DNA of 64,000 nucleotides from Buxus sempervirens. Lineage: Eukaryota; Streptophyta; Magnoliopsida; Buxales; Buxaceae. The DNA is taken from positions 56,465,915-56,529,914 of the forward strand of contig OX387183.1 in NCBI GenBank assembly GCA_947561395.2. The letters run 5' to 3'. Of the stretch, positions 33,704-45,005 are shown in pieces (the first letter of the stretch is position 1; every line of letters starts with the position of its first letter). The position numbers and the translations under genes are program-made. The notes under the pieces are model-generated. The model had not been told where the DNA came from. It was given only the letters and a program-made list of their open reading frames with translations, and did not search any database.

Positions 33704-33962
33704 CAGATGAAAGTGTGTTAATGACAGAACAAGTCACATCGCACACTTGATGAACACTTGATGAAAGTGGGACTGGAAGTCTGGAACCCACTTGCAGTTG
33801 TCGTTATTGGTGTAATCAATCAAATCCAATAATGCATGAGTTGAATTGAATATCGTTCATTTGGTCTATCTTGCTAGATGCTCCATGCCACCATAGGACT
33901 TGCATTTGCTGAAACCATTACTCCAAATTAATGACAGAACAAGTCACATCGCACAGTTGATG

Positions 33963-34028
33963 AAAGTGGGACTGGAAGCCATGACCTGTGCTATTACCAG
34001 CTAAGGTCTTTACCACTAGAACAAGCCA
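33963..34028 (-). repeat. tRNA-like SINE head (copy b)
   Basis: Near-identical to 33640-33703, with a 2-base insertion and a damaged B-box (GCTTCCAGTCC). It arises from the roughly 300-bp local direct duplication of 33475-33720 at 33790-34035. Confidence 0.5.
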
Positions 34029-34034
34029 ACAGAT

Positions 34035-34115
34035 GAGAGTGTGTGTCTGCGCGCGTTCGCGTGTGCGTGCGTGTGTGTGTGTGCGTGTGCGTGCATGTGT
34101 GTGGTGCGTGCGCTA
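34035..34115. repeat. (GT)n / GTGC microsatellite
   Basis: Alternating purine-pyrimidine run of GTGTGTGC and GCGCG motifs, imperfect. Adjacent open frames with Cys/Val/Arg repeats are products of this tract. Confidence 0.85.
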
Positions 34116-34810
34116 CTTTTTAGAAAAAAAATTTTTTTTTCTAAATATTCTCACGAACTCAAATCTGCAGACCAGGTGGTGAAGTGGAAGAGTTTGGCAT
34201 TTAAGTTGGAGGAAGAAATGACAGTCAAGAGGCACATCTACTAGATCACATATCCAGCCAACACAGAAGCTAAGAAAAGCTCAGCACTGTATTCACCGTT
34301 ACCGATCTTATTGAATCGTAACAGATTAAAGTAATGGGACCAGGGTCAGGCCCAGATCATTTAAGGCGTCGTCCTTACTCTCCTTAGGTTGAACTGGAGT
34401 AGGGGCCAAACCTGGAATTCGGAACAAACCTTTTTACTTTCAATTTCTTAAAACTTGGCTCGAGCCAGGCCCATGAACTCAGCCCACATATCTCATTATA
34501 AACCTCCCATCACCTTTCTATCACCTTGCCCAAATTTGGCTCCCAACAACTATAGTAAACGCCCAAGCCCACATTTCTAGGGTGCGCAAAAGCCCAAAAC
34601 GAACCAAGACCTATCCTAAAACTTTATCCATTGGACCCTTAACACCTCTTCGGCTTTGCAGTGGCCTGACGATAACAGGGCTTGGGCTTCAAAACAGCAT
34701 ATCCACCTCTTCTAAATCTTGTCATCGTTTTGATTTTCTACTCCCTGTTGGAAGAAGTCGCTTTTACCTTGGTTGATTGTGTCGTTCACTCGACACCCTT
34801 TTTTGCAATT

Positions 34811-34959
34811 GAATCCCTATGGATCCTTTATCTAGACTCATTACGTGGATCCTTCACAAGATTGTGCCATATGCCCCTTGATAGGTATATCAAGGGGCAC
34901 ATGGCACAATCTTGTGGAGGATCCACGTAAGGAGTCTAGATAAAGGATCCACAGGATTT
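34811..34959. repeat. 149-bp near-perfect hairpin
   Basis: Arms of about 72 bases pair with roughly six mismatches around a 4-6 base loop at 34884-34887. The arms contain GGATCCTTTATCTAGACTC and CAAGATTGTGCCATATGCCC, and their complements follow. It may be a MITE or a young small-RNA precursor. No target duplication was found. Confidence 0.85.
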
Positions 34960-36120
34960 CAACTCCCTTTTTGTGTATCTTTATGCAGGTGTGCTATGTA
35001 TAGAAACGGGGTTGACCTTCTTTTGTTCATGCTTACTTTTATCCGGTGGTTTCATTTTGCTCTCTTAGAAGGTGCTTGACATCAGATCTCATGATGTCTT
35101 CCCCAACCTTTTTTCAAAGCTACTCCTTAATTAGGTTTATGTCAATGACCTGACAACATCCCTCCGTCCCGTCTCTTTGAAAGACAGTTCCCATATTATT
35201 GGGTTCTACAATCCACGTCTCTACGGACCCTTCAGGTGCCACTGATGGAGCTAGGTCCATCAATACCTATGGTTTCGACCATTGTTCACCTAGTTTTCTT
35301 TAGTTCTGGAGCAATCGTAAAGGTTTGTGGTAGGGATTATGGTACTCTGGTGTTTAACTTATTTTTAGTTGTTGCTGGTTCATCTTGTAACTTTTTGTCT
35401 CTGGTATTAGCAGTTGTAATCGTCTTGTTTTTGAATGAAATGGCCTAAGATTGGCCTTTACAAAAACAAAAAACAAAAAAAAGCTTAGAAGTATTGAGGG
35501 ATTGGCCACCCCTCAACAAAGAATCACCTTCGATTTCTTTGTCGTTAGTTCAAGCCAAACATTTGTTAAAATATTACGGCTCCAAAAAGACCTATAACAG
35601 GTTGAACCATTGATGAATTGAGGCTTAAGGCAATAACAAAGAAATTAAGAACACATCCATAAAGGTTAGAACCAAAACAAAATTTCGGTGGCACGTCGAC
35701 GCCAGAAAATTTAAAATGGGCAAAATTTGGGTTTTTTTGGATTTTAGGGAAATTTTGCCGGCACGCCGCTCCATTTCGCCGGCACGCTACCCGTTTCGCT
35801 AATAAAAATTAAATAAATTTGCATTTTTCTCTTCTGTTTCGCCCGTTTCGTCAAAAAATCACCAAGGAAACTACCCTGGCGAATTCACCCCACGAAATGC
35901 ATCGCTGAGGGGAAAAAATCGAAATTTTGACGCCGAAACTCAAAACACTGATTAGAACCACAAATCGAACCATGGCGGGAGATTGCTTGCTCATTTTTTC
36001 GGCTGGTTACTGGCAGTTTTCTTTTGAACGTCGTTTAAAGATCGCAGGTAAATCCTCCATGATTTTGTGCATATATATAACATTCATTACAAATATTCAT
36101 ACATCATTCATTACGAACTT

Positions 36121-36252
36121 TTCCCACTTGAAAATGATTTTTAAGTCGTTAGGTATGTATGTTATGCTGTCTTAATATGGATCCCCCACTTGAAAATGAT
36201 TTTTAAGTCGTTAGGTATGTATGTTATATATGCTGTCTTAATAAGTATGGAT
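36121..36252 (+). repeat. about 65-bp direct tandem duplication
   Basis: CCCACTTGAAAATGATTTTT through TGCTGTCTTAATA..TATGGATCC occurs twice in immediate succession, with a 4-base ATAT gain in the second copy. Recent local slippage or duplication. Confidence 0.85.
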
Positions 36253-36699
36253 CCTCCTCACAGTACCCTATATTTTTTTAATTAAGTTTGAAAATCAAGC
36301 AAAAAACCTAATCCGAAGACCAAAACTTACTTTCGTCATGATCTACCTGCTGATCTACACTCAAACCACTCACAACACCTACTTTCATTGACTATTTCGG
36401 TGGAAACAAAAGGGGGAAGTAAAGAAAGATGCCATCAGTCATGAACTGGAAATGAAAACTAAACCACTCCAACACAAACCCAAGAGGACGACAGTATTAT
36501 TAGATTATTCTTATTATATTTTCACTAATCTGGCATTGGTGAGTGGGATTCGGTTGAGATGTTCTATCAAGCCAATTTGGTCTAGGCTATATATATATGA
36601 CTATGGAGAATATATTTTTTTTTCTTCTCTGATATTTTGCTTACACGAGAGCCGTCTGTTTGTAACAGTCTCTTGATATATAGTTATCCACAACTTTTT

Positions 36700-37280
36700 T
36701 TGTTTTTGTTTTTTTTTTTTTTTTTTGGTGAGAAACAACCCAATATATTAAGTAATGGTTCTTACAAAAGGTCAACCTCTGGCATCATCCAAGAGGTAAG
36801 ACGATAGAAAAGAAGGAGCTTTACCCAACAACAAGAAAAAGAATCTAACGCAAAATTTTCAAGAGTATCAGCCACATGATTAGCCTCTCAAAAAAACATG
36901 AACAAAATAAATAGACTAAAAATTTGAACATCTATTCTTTATCTCTTTCAAAATGCCACTGATTTCCCAAGGATAGTTTTCAGAATCACTTGATAACAAG
37001 GAAATAATGCAGAGGGAGTCGCCTTCCAGGATTACATTAGATATACCCAAAGCTAATGCTAATTTGATCCCTTTTAAAGCAGCTATAGCCTCAGCTTTAA
37101 TAGCTGGCATGAAGCCCAACCAAAATGCAAAACAACCTTGCATTCTTCCTAGATAGTCTCTACAAATGCCTCCTGCAGAAGCTTCTCTTCTATTTCCTCT
37201 AGAGGCACCATCAAAATTCACTTTGAAGAAAGGAGGGGCTGGGGTGAACCATTGCACCTCAACTTGCTTACATGGATCTT
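36700..37280 (-). mobile_element. 5'-truncated LINE tail with RNase H domain
   Basis: On the minus strand, 37257-36916 encodes FFKVNFDGASRGNRREASAG and continues with an RNase H fold (DG.S.G, the Asp of EGDS, AIKAEAIAALKGI), as at the 3' end of L1-type plant LINEs. A frameshift follows, then a stop and an A-tail seen as T's at 36700-36726. Its 5' end is lost near 37280. Confidence 0.82.
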
Positions 37281-38120
37281 TATTTTTTTTTTTGATGGTG
37301 TAGTAAGAACATAGACTCCCTTTGCTTGTTGAGAAATTGCTAGCTGGTGTCTTCCACTAAAGGTGATCTTCTTTCAAAAATTGCAAGATTGCGATACCTA
37401 TTAGGAACTGCACCTGATCCACACATCCGGAATTTTTTATGACAAGTCTGCTTCATTACAACTGAAGTGAGTAATCACTTTCATCACTCTCTATTATTAC
37501 GGCCGGGTCACTTCATGGACTGAGTCTCATTGTTGATATTCCTTCACATTTTTTGTTTTAAATTGCTCATTAATTGTGCCTGCCATTTTCCTTTGGCGAG
37601 ATCCACAAATTCAAGTAGTGGGGGTTTCAGAAATTTAAATCACAAAGACTTTTAAAAGATGGTACGTATTTTTAATTTATTCTAAGCCTTTAATTTAAAG
37701 CGTTCATATGGCCGCGAGGTATCATGAATTCGTGTTTGAAACGTCTTTTCTCTTTTCTTTTGTTTGTCATGACGGATTTCTACGTTGGGGTCGACGCAAG
37801 AAAACTAGCAAAATGGCAAGTCTGTGTCGGCTGAAAAGGATATGTTGTTTGAACTTTGAACCTGTTAGACAATAACGGTTTTTAAGAATTTTTCAAGAAT
37901 TGATTAATAATTAGTTTGAACGTATACCTAGCCAGTAATATACCAGAGTGAAATAGACCGATGGATATGGCCTCAATAGTAGGCCCTACACTCCAAAATA
38001 CATCCCAGCCGGTGATATATATCACGATACCACCAAAATTTGGAACCAGAGGAAATGCAATTGCCTAGCTAGTATTTGTGTGTGGGGGTACCTAGCTATT
38101 TACATATATACACATACTAG

Positions 38121-38277
38121 ACTTGAAATATGCTGGAGCCCTTGGTTGGAAGATCTGCTCATCCAATGGTGAAATACGTGTTCACATAGGTGCATGGAGC
38201 TTATGTGTACATATCCTCCACTGTTAAACCAACAGATGTTCCAGCGTGAGGGATCGGACCAGCTAATATGGTCTCCA
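38121..38277. repeat. hairpin repeat family, copy 1
   Basis: Starts ACTTGAAATATGCTGGAGCC, followed by TTGGAAGATCTGCTCATCCA and a partly complementary right arm (CCAACAGATGTTCCAGC), ending in GGACCAGCTAATATGGTC. Same family as 40171-40275 and 43217-43380. No coding capacity. Confidence 0.7.
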
Positions 38278-38596
38278 CATACTAGTGGATGATAAGCATT
38301 AAACATATTAAAATAATGACGATGATGATGATACATGTTACATATATACTTACATATATCTATATATATGTGTGTGTGCACGAACGCGTATGTGTGCGTG
38401 TGTGCTCGTGTGTGTACATACATACCCACACATGTGCATGGACACAGACATACACACATGTGGAATCACAAAGTCTTTGTAGAAAAGTGCAGAAGGTTAA
38501 ATTTGTTCCTCCTATATATATAGCAGAAATTGCCTACGTTATGGTACTTTTTTGATTGAGTGATTGGTGATCATCATTGATTATTTTCATATAATG

Positions 38597-38880
38597 AATT
38601 TTTTTTTGGATGGAAAGCCGAACTAAGCTCTTTCTTCATTAAATGAACACAGAGATACAAGAGCTGTGGCTACAAGCCAGAAAACATAGATAAAATACCC
38701 ATAAAATCCTAGATGCAAAAGAAGCCAGGAAACAGGAAAGGTATAAACCCCAACAATCTGGTAACAGTTCTGAGTGAAAGTGTCCGACCTTGCGCCGAAG
38801 CAGCATGAAACCACCTGAAAAACAGGAGTAAAGTTGGACGGAGGGTCCGTCGGAACACGGATTGAAAATCTCAATAAAGG
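38597..38880 (-). mobile_element. probable LINE 3' tail
   Basis: The minus strand ends in CTCTTTCTTCATTAAATG-type sequence and then GGCTTTCCATCCAAAAAAA, resembling the last bases and A-tail of L1-type plant LINEs (terminal FNEERA then stop). There is no diagnostic domain in the upstream frame. Confidence 0.45.
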
Positions 38881-39487
38881 GAGAAAGGGCTTGTCGGAGA
38901 CGAGAAATTAAGTGAAAAATTTGCCATGCATGTCTTTTGTGTTAGCTTCTTTGATGAGTCTTATCGTTGTTAGTTACGTTGCGTGTTGAATGATAAAGTT
39001 AGAAGTACATGAGCAGTACCCTTTTGGTTTTATGTGCTAAAATTCCATCTCAAATCATGCATGTGATAAGAACAATGTGTCATAACATTTTAATAATCTA
39101 ACTGGCAATTGTGAACGTACGGGGCACGTTAAGATCGATTTTAATAGCTAATAATTATTTTAGCAACTGTTTTTTAATTATAAAATCAGAAGAGTAAATT
39201 TCTACGTTCATTATTAATGTATTCAAAAGATATTTTATTTTTGTGAACTTTATTGGATTTATATTTCTTGTTTTAGAAAATTAAGTTTCTTAGTCTTTAA
39301 ATTAGTAAATTGAAATTATTATATTCAATTAATTTATTTAATTTGATCTTTAAAATATTAATAGATTCTTTGTATGTTACAAAAATTTAAATTACATTAT
39401 ATAAAATTTTTATTACAAAACATTTAAATATTTTTCTATGCTCAAATTATTTAGGATAGAATGGGAATTTCAAATGTTAGAAATATA

Positions 39488-39660
39488 TCACTACTATAAA
39501 GCCAACCTTGTTTGTTTTTCGTTGAAATTAACTTCCCAAAAAGCCTTTTAAATTTTTTTTTAATTTTACTCTTTGTTATCGTCACGTGCCATAACTAACT
39601 GTTCACAGCCTCTTCGTTTCCAATTCTTTTTCTATGCGCATAGCACGTGCATTCCCTTAG
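39488..39660 (+). mobile_element. Helitron-like element (candidate)
   Basis: Begins TCACTACTATAAAGCCAACC after A and ends GCGCATAGCACGTGCATTCCCTTAG before T. The arrangement resembles the 30591-30785 Helitron, but the last four bases are TTAG rather than CTRR and the hairpin is weak. Confidence 0.45.
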
Positions 39661-40170
39661 TTTGAATAAAATAAAGTTTCCAAAATCCAAATCACATTTT
39701 GAATATATTTTAAATTTTGAAAATAATTAAGTTAGTTTGGGATTTTGTGTTTTGTTAGAAGAGATATACTATTCTACCACATAACTATTTTTCAAGTTTC
39801 ATTTTCAATCAATTTTTCTATTGTTAAATTAGAACTTGAATTCTTAACAAATTTTATAAATATATTGTTTTTATCTGAAAATAAAAATAGTTATTTTATC
39901 ATATTAAGATTCTATTCTTTACTTCCCTTAAAATTTTCAATTCCCAATAACTTTAAGCTCTAAGAAGGTTAAAACTTTTTATAATTAGAATTTTAAAAGG
40001 GGTATTCTTGGTATGTGAAATAAATATATTAAAATTTTATTTTAATTACGTACTTACATTAAAAAAAAAAGAAAAAAAGGAGATAATATAGCCGGCAAGT
40101 GGCCTCCTCCAATATGACTTCAGTTGAGACGAAAACAAAATAAGAAAGATTGTTACTTGGAAGACCTTGA

Positions 40171-40275
40171 CTTGAAATCTACTGGAACCGTTGGCTGGAA
40201 GATCTGCTGGTCCAACAGTGGAAGGTGTGTACACATAGGTTATATCAGCTGGTCACACCAGCTGATATGACCTCG
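40171..40275. repeat. hairpin repeat family, copy 2 (truncated)
   Basis: Matches the left arm of copies 1 and 3 (TTGGCTGGAAGATCTGCTGG, then TGTGTACACATAGGT) and ends in a small palindrome ATCAGCTGGTCACACCAGCTGAT in place of the long right arm. Confidence 0.65.
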
Positions 40276-41254
40276 AAGACCTTCGGGACTAACTTGAAAC
40301 TAGGCCCACCCACCAACGTTGACAGTGGATGGATGGTGAAGATCGCCCGTCGTAACAGAGGCGGCAATACTCTCCGGTTACCACTAAATGGGCATCGTCT
40401 ACAGCGTCCGCGGTAGACAGCCCCTCATATTGAATGGTGGGGCCCCCAAGTGAATGGTGGGAACCCTAGGGGATGTATACAACGTAGAGGATGCGAATCG
40501 GTCACCACCAGCAACTTAATTTTCACGTGTACTTTTTTTTTGTGGTAGGGAATTTTCACGTGTACTTGATAGGTGGGAACGCTTTGCCATGTTCGGCAAA
40601 ATCGGCCGGTCAGCGATGGTGACCTTTTCTTCTGGTAAGATGCGTCACCACGCTTAACAGCCATAATAAATAACAGGTAGAACGTACGTATGATCAAGAC
40701 AAACAGATCTTGACGAAGACTAACCAACTGACCCAGAGCCCTCACTAGAAGCACAATCATTCCAGCGTCCCAAGAACGCCAAACCAAACCCTAAAACTTC
40801 AGAATTCGTCAATAATTAATTCTTAATTCATTCATTCAAACGCATATCTTAATTGATTCCGTGCAGACTATATAAATCGGTTAATAAACTGACGAATTCA
40901 TTCCTTATTGATTCCTTCAAACGCATATATTGATTCATGTAAAGATCAAGTCGATAACCATATGATCCAGTTCATGTAGACTTCCTCTGAATCGAACAAG
41001 AACTGGAATTTACCGTTTTATTAATCGATGAGTCCGAAGATCGCAAAGTATCGGAAACGCGATTCATGACGCGGAGCTCGCTCGCTCACTGTCAGTCAAA
41101 GCCGCCGATATTGCGGATCCCACGGACCTGAAAACGCGGATAAGATTTTCTCCAACGTGCGCTTAGGGTATGACCGCACCTTCAGAAGTATTAGACCTAA
41201 CGCCGATCGATAGCATTTCTTATCTGGAACGATGGTTTGGCTAATCGAGAACGT

Positions 41255-41370
41255 CCACGTGGATCGTACTTTTCCATGTGGCAAATTCAATCGTGTTTAA
41301 GACGCGGCTCACGGGATCACGTTGAACTAAATATGGACAAGAGTGGGGATTCTAAATTATTTGCCACGTG
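41255..41370. promoter_or_regulatory. G-box/ABRE pair in the lipase promoter
   Basis: Two CACGTG cores: CCACGTGG at 41255-41262 and GCCACGTG at 41363-41370, about 390 and 285 bp before the proposed start codon. A TATA-like TATTTAAAT sits near 41487. G-boxes bind bZIP and bHLH factors, so light or abscisic-acid control is conceivable but not shown. Confidence 0.5.
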
Positions 41371-41653
41371 TAAAATCCAAGTTGTCACACGACTCACACC
41401 AGGGTTTCTTTTTTTTTTTTTAATCTTGTGGGGTCTTAATTAATTGAGGTTAGTCCAATTGCCAAGTTGTCAAAGAGAAAAGCTACTATTTAAATGGAGA
41501 TTACGCGTTCAACGCATTCCACGCTCCTATACTTCCTTTTCTGATTCTGAAATCCCGACTTCCACGTATTTCCTTCATAATCTATCATCTTCTCAGAAGA
41601 GGTCATCTAACATCTATCGTCTTCTCAGGAGGAGAGGTCCTTCTCCCTTTTCT

Positions 41654-44600
41654 ATGGTTAGATTCTTCACTTCTTCATAACGTCGTAATTGCTTCTCTCC
41701 ACTGTTGCGTTCTCTAACTCATCTCCTTCTCTTTTAATTCAATTTTACAGGCACGTAGTAGTGGAAGCATCAGATACGAAGAGGTTTGTTAATTTATTCC
41801 GTTGAAAAATCTGATCTTTGATTCATTTTGGTTGATCTTTTTTGGTTCTTTTAATTTGATCGGGAAAAAAAAAACTTTAAAAACTTGTGCAGGAATTTAT
41901 ACTGAATTCTCGGGGATTGAAACTTTTCACGTGTAGATGGCTGCCGGAAAACCGAGAACCAAAAGCCTTAATTTTTATCTGCCATGGTTACGCCATGGAG
42001 TGCAGCATCTCAATGAGAGGCACCGGAACCAGGCTTGCCAAGGCTGGATTTGCAGTTTACGGGATTGACTACGAAGGCCATGGAAAGTCTTCTGGGTTGG
42101 ATGGATACATTACAAGCTTTGATAATCTCGTTAACGACAGCTCTGATTACTTCGCTAGCATTTGTGGTCAGAACTTGAATCTTCTCCTTAATTTCTGGTC
42201 ATTTCCTCTTTTGATTTTTGCCAAGTTTAATATGATTCTCTTTCTCTTGCTCTTGTGATGGTAAATAGAAAAGAAAGAGAACAAAAGAAAGTTGAGGTAT
42301 CTCTTGGGGGAGTCCATGGGAGGAGCTGTTCTTCTTCTCTTGCACCAAAAGATGCCAAACTTTTGGGATGGTGCAGTCTTGGTGGCCCCCATGTGTAAGG
42401 TATAGCCAATCTTTTTTTGGCCTTAGTTTTGTTTTAATTTGTATGTATGTAGGTGTATGATGTGTGTTTTTTTCTTAACTTTCAAAAATATTTTCAGATT
42501 GCAGATGATATGAGGCCACATCCACTAGTTATAAGCATCTTGACTCAATTATGCAAAATCATTCCCACTTGGAAAATAGTCCCAACTCAAGATATACTTG
42601 ATATTGCTATCAAAGACCCTGACTGGAGAGAGGAGGTATTTTTTTTATTTATTTTGAACCCTTGTTTGTTTTTTTTTTCTTTTTTCTTGATTTTGATTTT
42701 CATTAAATAATTAAAATGAAAAATAATAATAATATTTTTTTTTTGGCAGGTTCGATCCAACCCTTATTGCTATAAGGGGAGGCCTCGCTTGAAAACGGGG
42801 CATGAGCTTCTGACGGCCAGCTTAAACGTTGAAAAGAACCTTCATAAGGTCAGTCGGTTAGTACGTCATTATTTAATCCTTTTAGTAACTAATTGTCATT
42901 AAATTAATAGTAATATATTTTAAATTAGTCTTGATCTATCACATCCTTTCTGTTTTCCGTTGTCATCACATGCTTTGAAGTTAAAATAATCTCTCTGACC
43001 CTGTTTTGCCGGATCGATCCATCTTCTAGTCTTTCACATCTTTCGCATTCGCTATTATTTAATTAAGTGGTGATTTGAATACATCTAATTTTCTTTTCAC
43101 CTTCTTTAGTCTTTACTTCTAAGATAGTTGACATTTTCAAATATATTATCTTGGCTCTTGAGCTCTATCTAAAAATTTAAAACAGTCTCATGGTCAATAT
43201 TAGGCTACTTAATTAATCGATATTAAAGACGATTTGAAATCTGCTGGAGCCCTTGGTTGGAAGATCTGCTAGTCTTACAGTAAAATGTGTGTCCACATAG
43301 GTGTATGAAACCTATGTATACACACCCTCCACCGTTGGACCAGCAAATGCTCCAGCGTGAGGGCCAGCGAATATGGCCTCATTAAAGACCCCCTCTTGTT
43401 TGTATTCTCTACTTTGTCCATACTTGCCCTATATGGGACCGAGAAACACTCGAACTATGGCATGGATGGAAATCATAGCCTTGCTTGTAGTAGTGCTTTG
43501 ATTGGTCTGTTCAAATTTTAAAAAAATTTAACGGTAATATATTTAATTTTTTAATATTCATGGACCAATCACAATCCATGGGAATATGATTTTTAAAATT
43601 TTGTTGTAGAGGATAATAGGGATGCAACTTGGGAAACTTTCAATTAAAACTGCTTTATCAGAAAGTTATCACAAATAATTTTCTAATGACATTCATTATC
43701 GTATTAAAGAAAAAATGGCATAAGGGTCCTACCAGTACCATCCAATTTATTGTAGAGGATAATAGGGATGCAACTTGGTTCGATTTTCAATTAAAACTTC
43801 TTTATCAGAAAGTTCTCACAGATAATTTTCTAATGACATTCATTATCGTACTAAAAAAAAGGGCATAAGGGTCCTACCAATACCATCCAATCTGTGCACT
43901 TATGAAATTTACATCAAACATTAGGTAGGAGGACGACTTTCAACCGCATGGAAATGGGTTGGGTTAACCATGGTACCCCACTAATGGTTATATTTTGGTG
44001 TTTCATAAGTGGAGTTTGGATTGGGTTAGAATCAACTCAACCCTAACATGGCCCAGACCTAGCCTTCATTCATTCAAGTATATACTTTCACATTTTTGTT
44101 TTTTTTTTTTGAAACTTGGGTATCCGGGCCAATTTGAGCGCACCACGACTAATCCCCAAGGGCTTGTGCAGCCCCCCGTCCCACACAAACCGGATATACT
44201 TCCACATATGTTTGTATATAAATGTATACTTTATAAATAAATTCATTAAGTAATTTATATATTTTATACAAAAAATACTAATATTTCAACATTTTATAAC
44301 AGATATGGTAGGGTCAAGTTGTCAACCTCACCCGCCATGTTACTAACTCGATAGGATTAGGAGTAGTTTAATCTGGGATAAACACTTAAAAGACAGGTTA
44401 GGGTTTGCCAAAACCTTCCCCCTTGCCGGTCCTATACCTGAACTTTCTAATGAAGAAACCATTTTTATCAAGCTGACACATGAACCATCGAATAGCAATT
44501 CCCAGCCATCTCAAAAATCAAGACAAGCACCAAAATTTAGGGACCCAGACCACTAATTCTTTCATTAGAGCTCGGATCTGCGGTCCCAGCTTTCTAATGG

Positions 44601-45005
44601 AGATCGGGTCTTCTCATCTTATTTCGTTTATTGATCACCAGCTCCATGAAATGATGGATCGTAGACAGAATCTGAACTCTTGTGTCTGTTCACTTCATTC
44701 AGGTTTCGTTACCCTTCCTAATAGTGCACGGAGGAGACGACAAGGTGACGGATCCATCTGTAAGCAAATTGCTGTACGAGTCGGCGTCAAGCACAGACAA
44801 GACCTTTAAGCTGTATCCTGGGATGTGGCACGCACTCACTTCAGGGGAGACACCGGAAAACATCGACATGGTATTCGCAGACATCATCGATTGGTTGGAG
44901 GAGAGAGCAGCCTATGGAAACTCCAGATTGGAGAGAGAGCAGAAGGGTGAGAATGACCCCCAGATCCAAGTCATGCATGGCAAGAAACCGGTTTTGGAAC
45001 TTTAG
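41654..45005 (+). CDS. MAGL: monoacylglycerol-lipase-like alpha/beta hydrolase, seven exons
   Basis: Serine hydrolase of the plant MAGL/caffeoylshikimate-esterase family, expected to release fatty acid from monoacylglycerol or lysophospholipid. Exons: 41654-41656, 41751-41783, 41893-42166, 42269-42399, 42498-42635, 42750-42848, 44703-45005; sum 981 nt gives 326 residues, all introns GT-AG. HGYAM (43-47) forms the oxyanion region; GESMGG puts the nucleophile at Ser119; VTD gives Asp243 and MWHAL gives His269, the full triad. The YEEEFILNSRG N-terminus fits the MAGL6-11 branch. Exon 1 would be the ATG codon alone, split by an intron; the frame fits but this exon is the least certain. Alternatively the protein starts at an ATG I did not identify. 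The last intron is 1.85 kb and full of repeats. No signal peptide. Confidence 0.88.
43217..43380. repeat. hairpin repeat family, copy 3 (in lipase intron 6)
   Basis: The most complete copy: GCTGGAGCCCTTGGTTGGAA at left, and on the right CCACCGTTGGACCAGCAAATG then CTCCAGC, pairing with the left arm. The ends TTGAAATCTGCTGG and GCGAATATGGCCTC are shared with copy 1. Confidence 0.75.
43604..43890 (+). repeat. about 147-bp tandem duplication in lipase intron 6
   Basis: TGTAGAGGATAATAGGGATG through GGGTCCTACCARTACCATCC occurs twice, at 43604 and 43751, with small differences. The open frame spanning both is an artefact of this duplication. Confidence 0.9.
44111..44195. repeat. Au-like SINE fragment (candidate)
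   Basis: GGGTATCCGGGCCAATTTGA followed by GCGCACCACGACTAATCCCC and a C-rich end resembles the body of the widespread plant Au SINE as I remember it, next to a T-run at 44098-44111. Truncated, in the lipase intron. Confidence 0.4.

Larger units (their letters stand above)
24216..33949. repeat. tandem segmental duplication, unit 2
   Basis: Second copy of the 9999-24178 block in direct orientation. About 37 bp of unmatched sequence separates it from the end of unit 1. It contains EXO70H copy 2, a 2.65-kb Harbinger-type insertion, a Helitron, an inverted segment and three of the 61-bp repeats. Its tail (33475-34040) is itself locally duplicated. Confidence 0.88.
34116..36699. other. gene-poor region, repeat-derived
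   Basis: I recognise no protein gene. It includes a near-perfect hairpin (34811-34959), a poly(A)-tailed segment ending near 35482 that looks like a retroposon 3' end on the plus strand (A-rich CAAAAACAAAAAACAAAAAA), and a 65-bp direct duplication near 36.2 kb. Confidence 0.45.
37281..41250. other. gene-poor region upstream of the lipase gene
   Basis: Holds two copies of a hairpin repeat family (38121-38277, 40171-40275), a TG/CA-rich tract (38368-38460), a LINE tail and a Helitron-like element. Very AT-rich at 39150-40060. Short frames near 40225-41290 show no family similarity. Confidence 0.5.

Noticed and set aside
36916-37257. Stand-alone RNase H gene
   Set aside because: Frameshift after the domain and an A-tail downstream show that it is a 5'-truncated LINE.
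41028-41064. Hammerhead-ribozyme-like core GATGAGTCCGA...TCGGAAAC
   Set aside because: The invariant CTGATGA reads TCGATGA and stems I and III are not evident, so catalysis is not expected.
43629-43868. 79-residue frame with internal repeat
   Set aside because: Created by the 147-bp tandem duplication in lipase intron 6.
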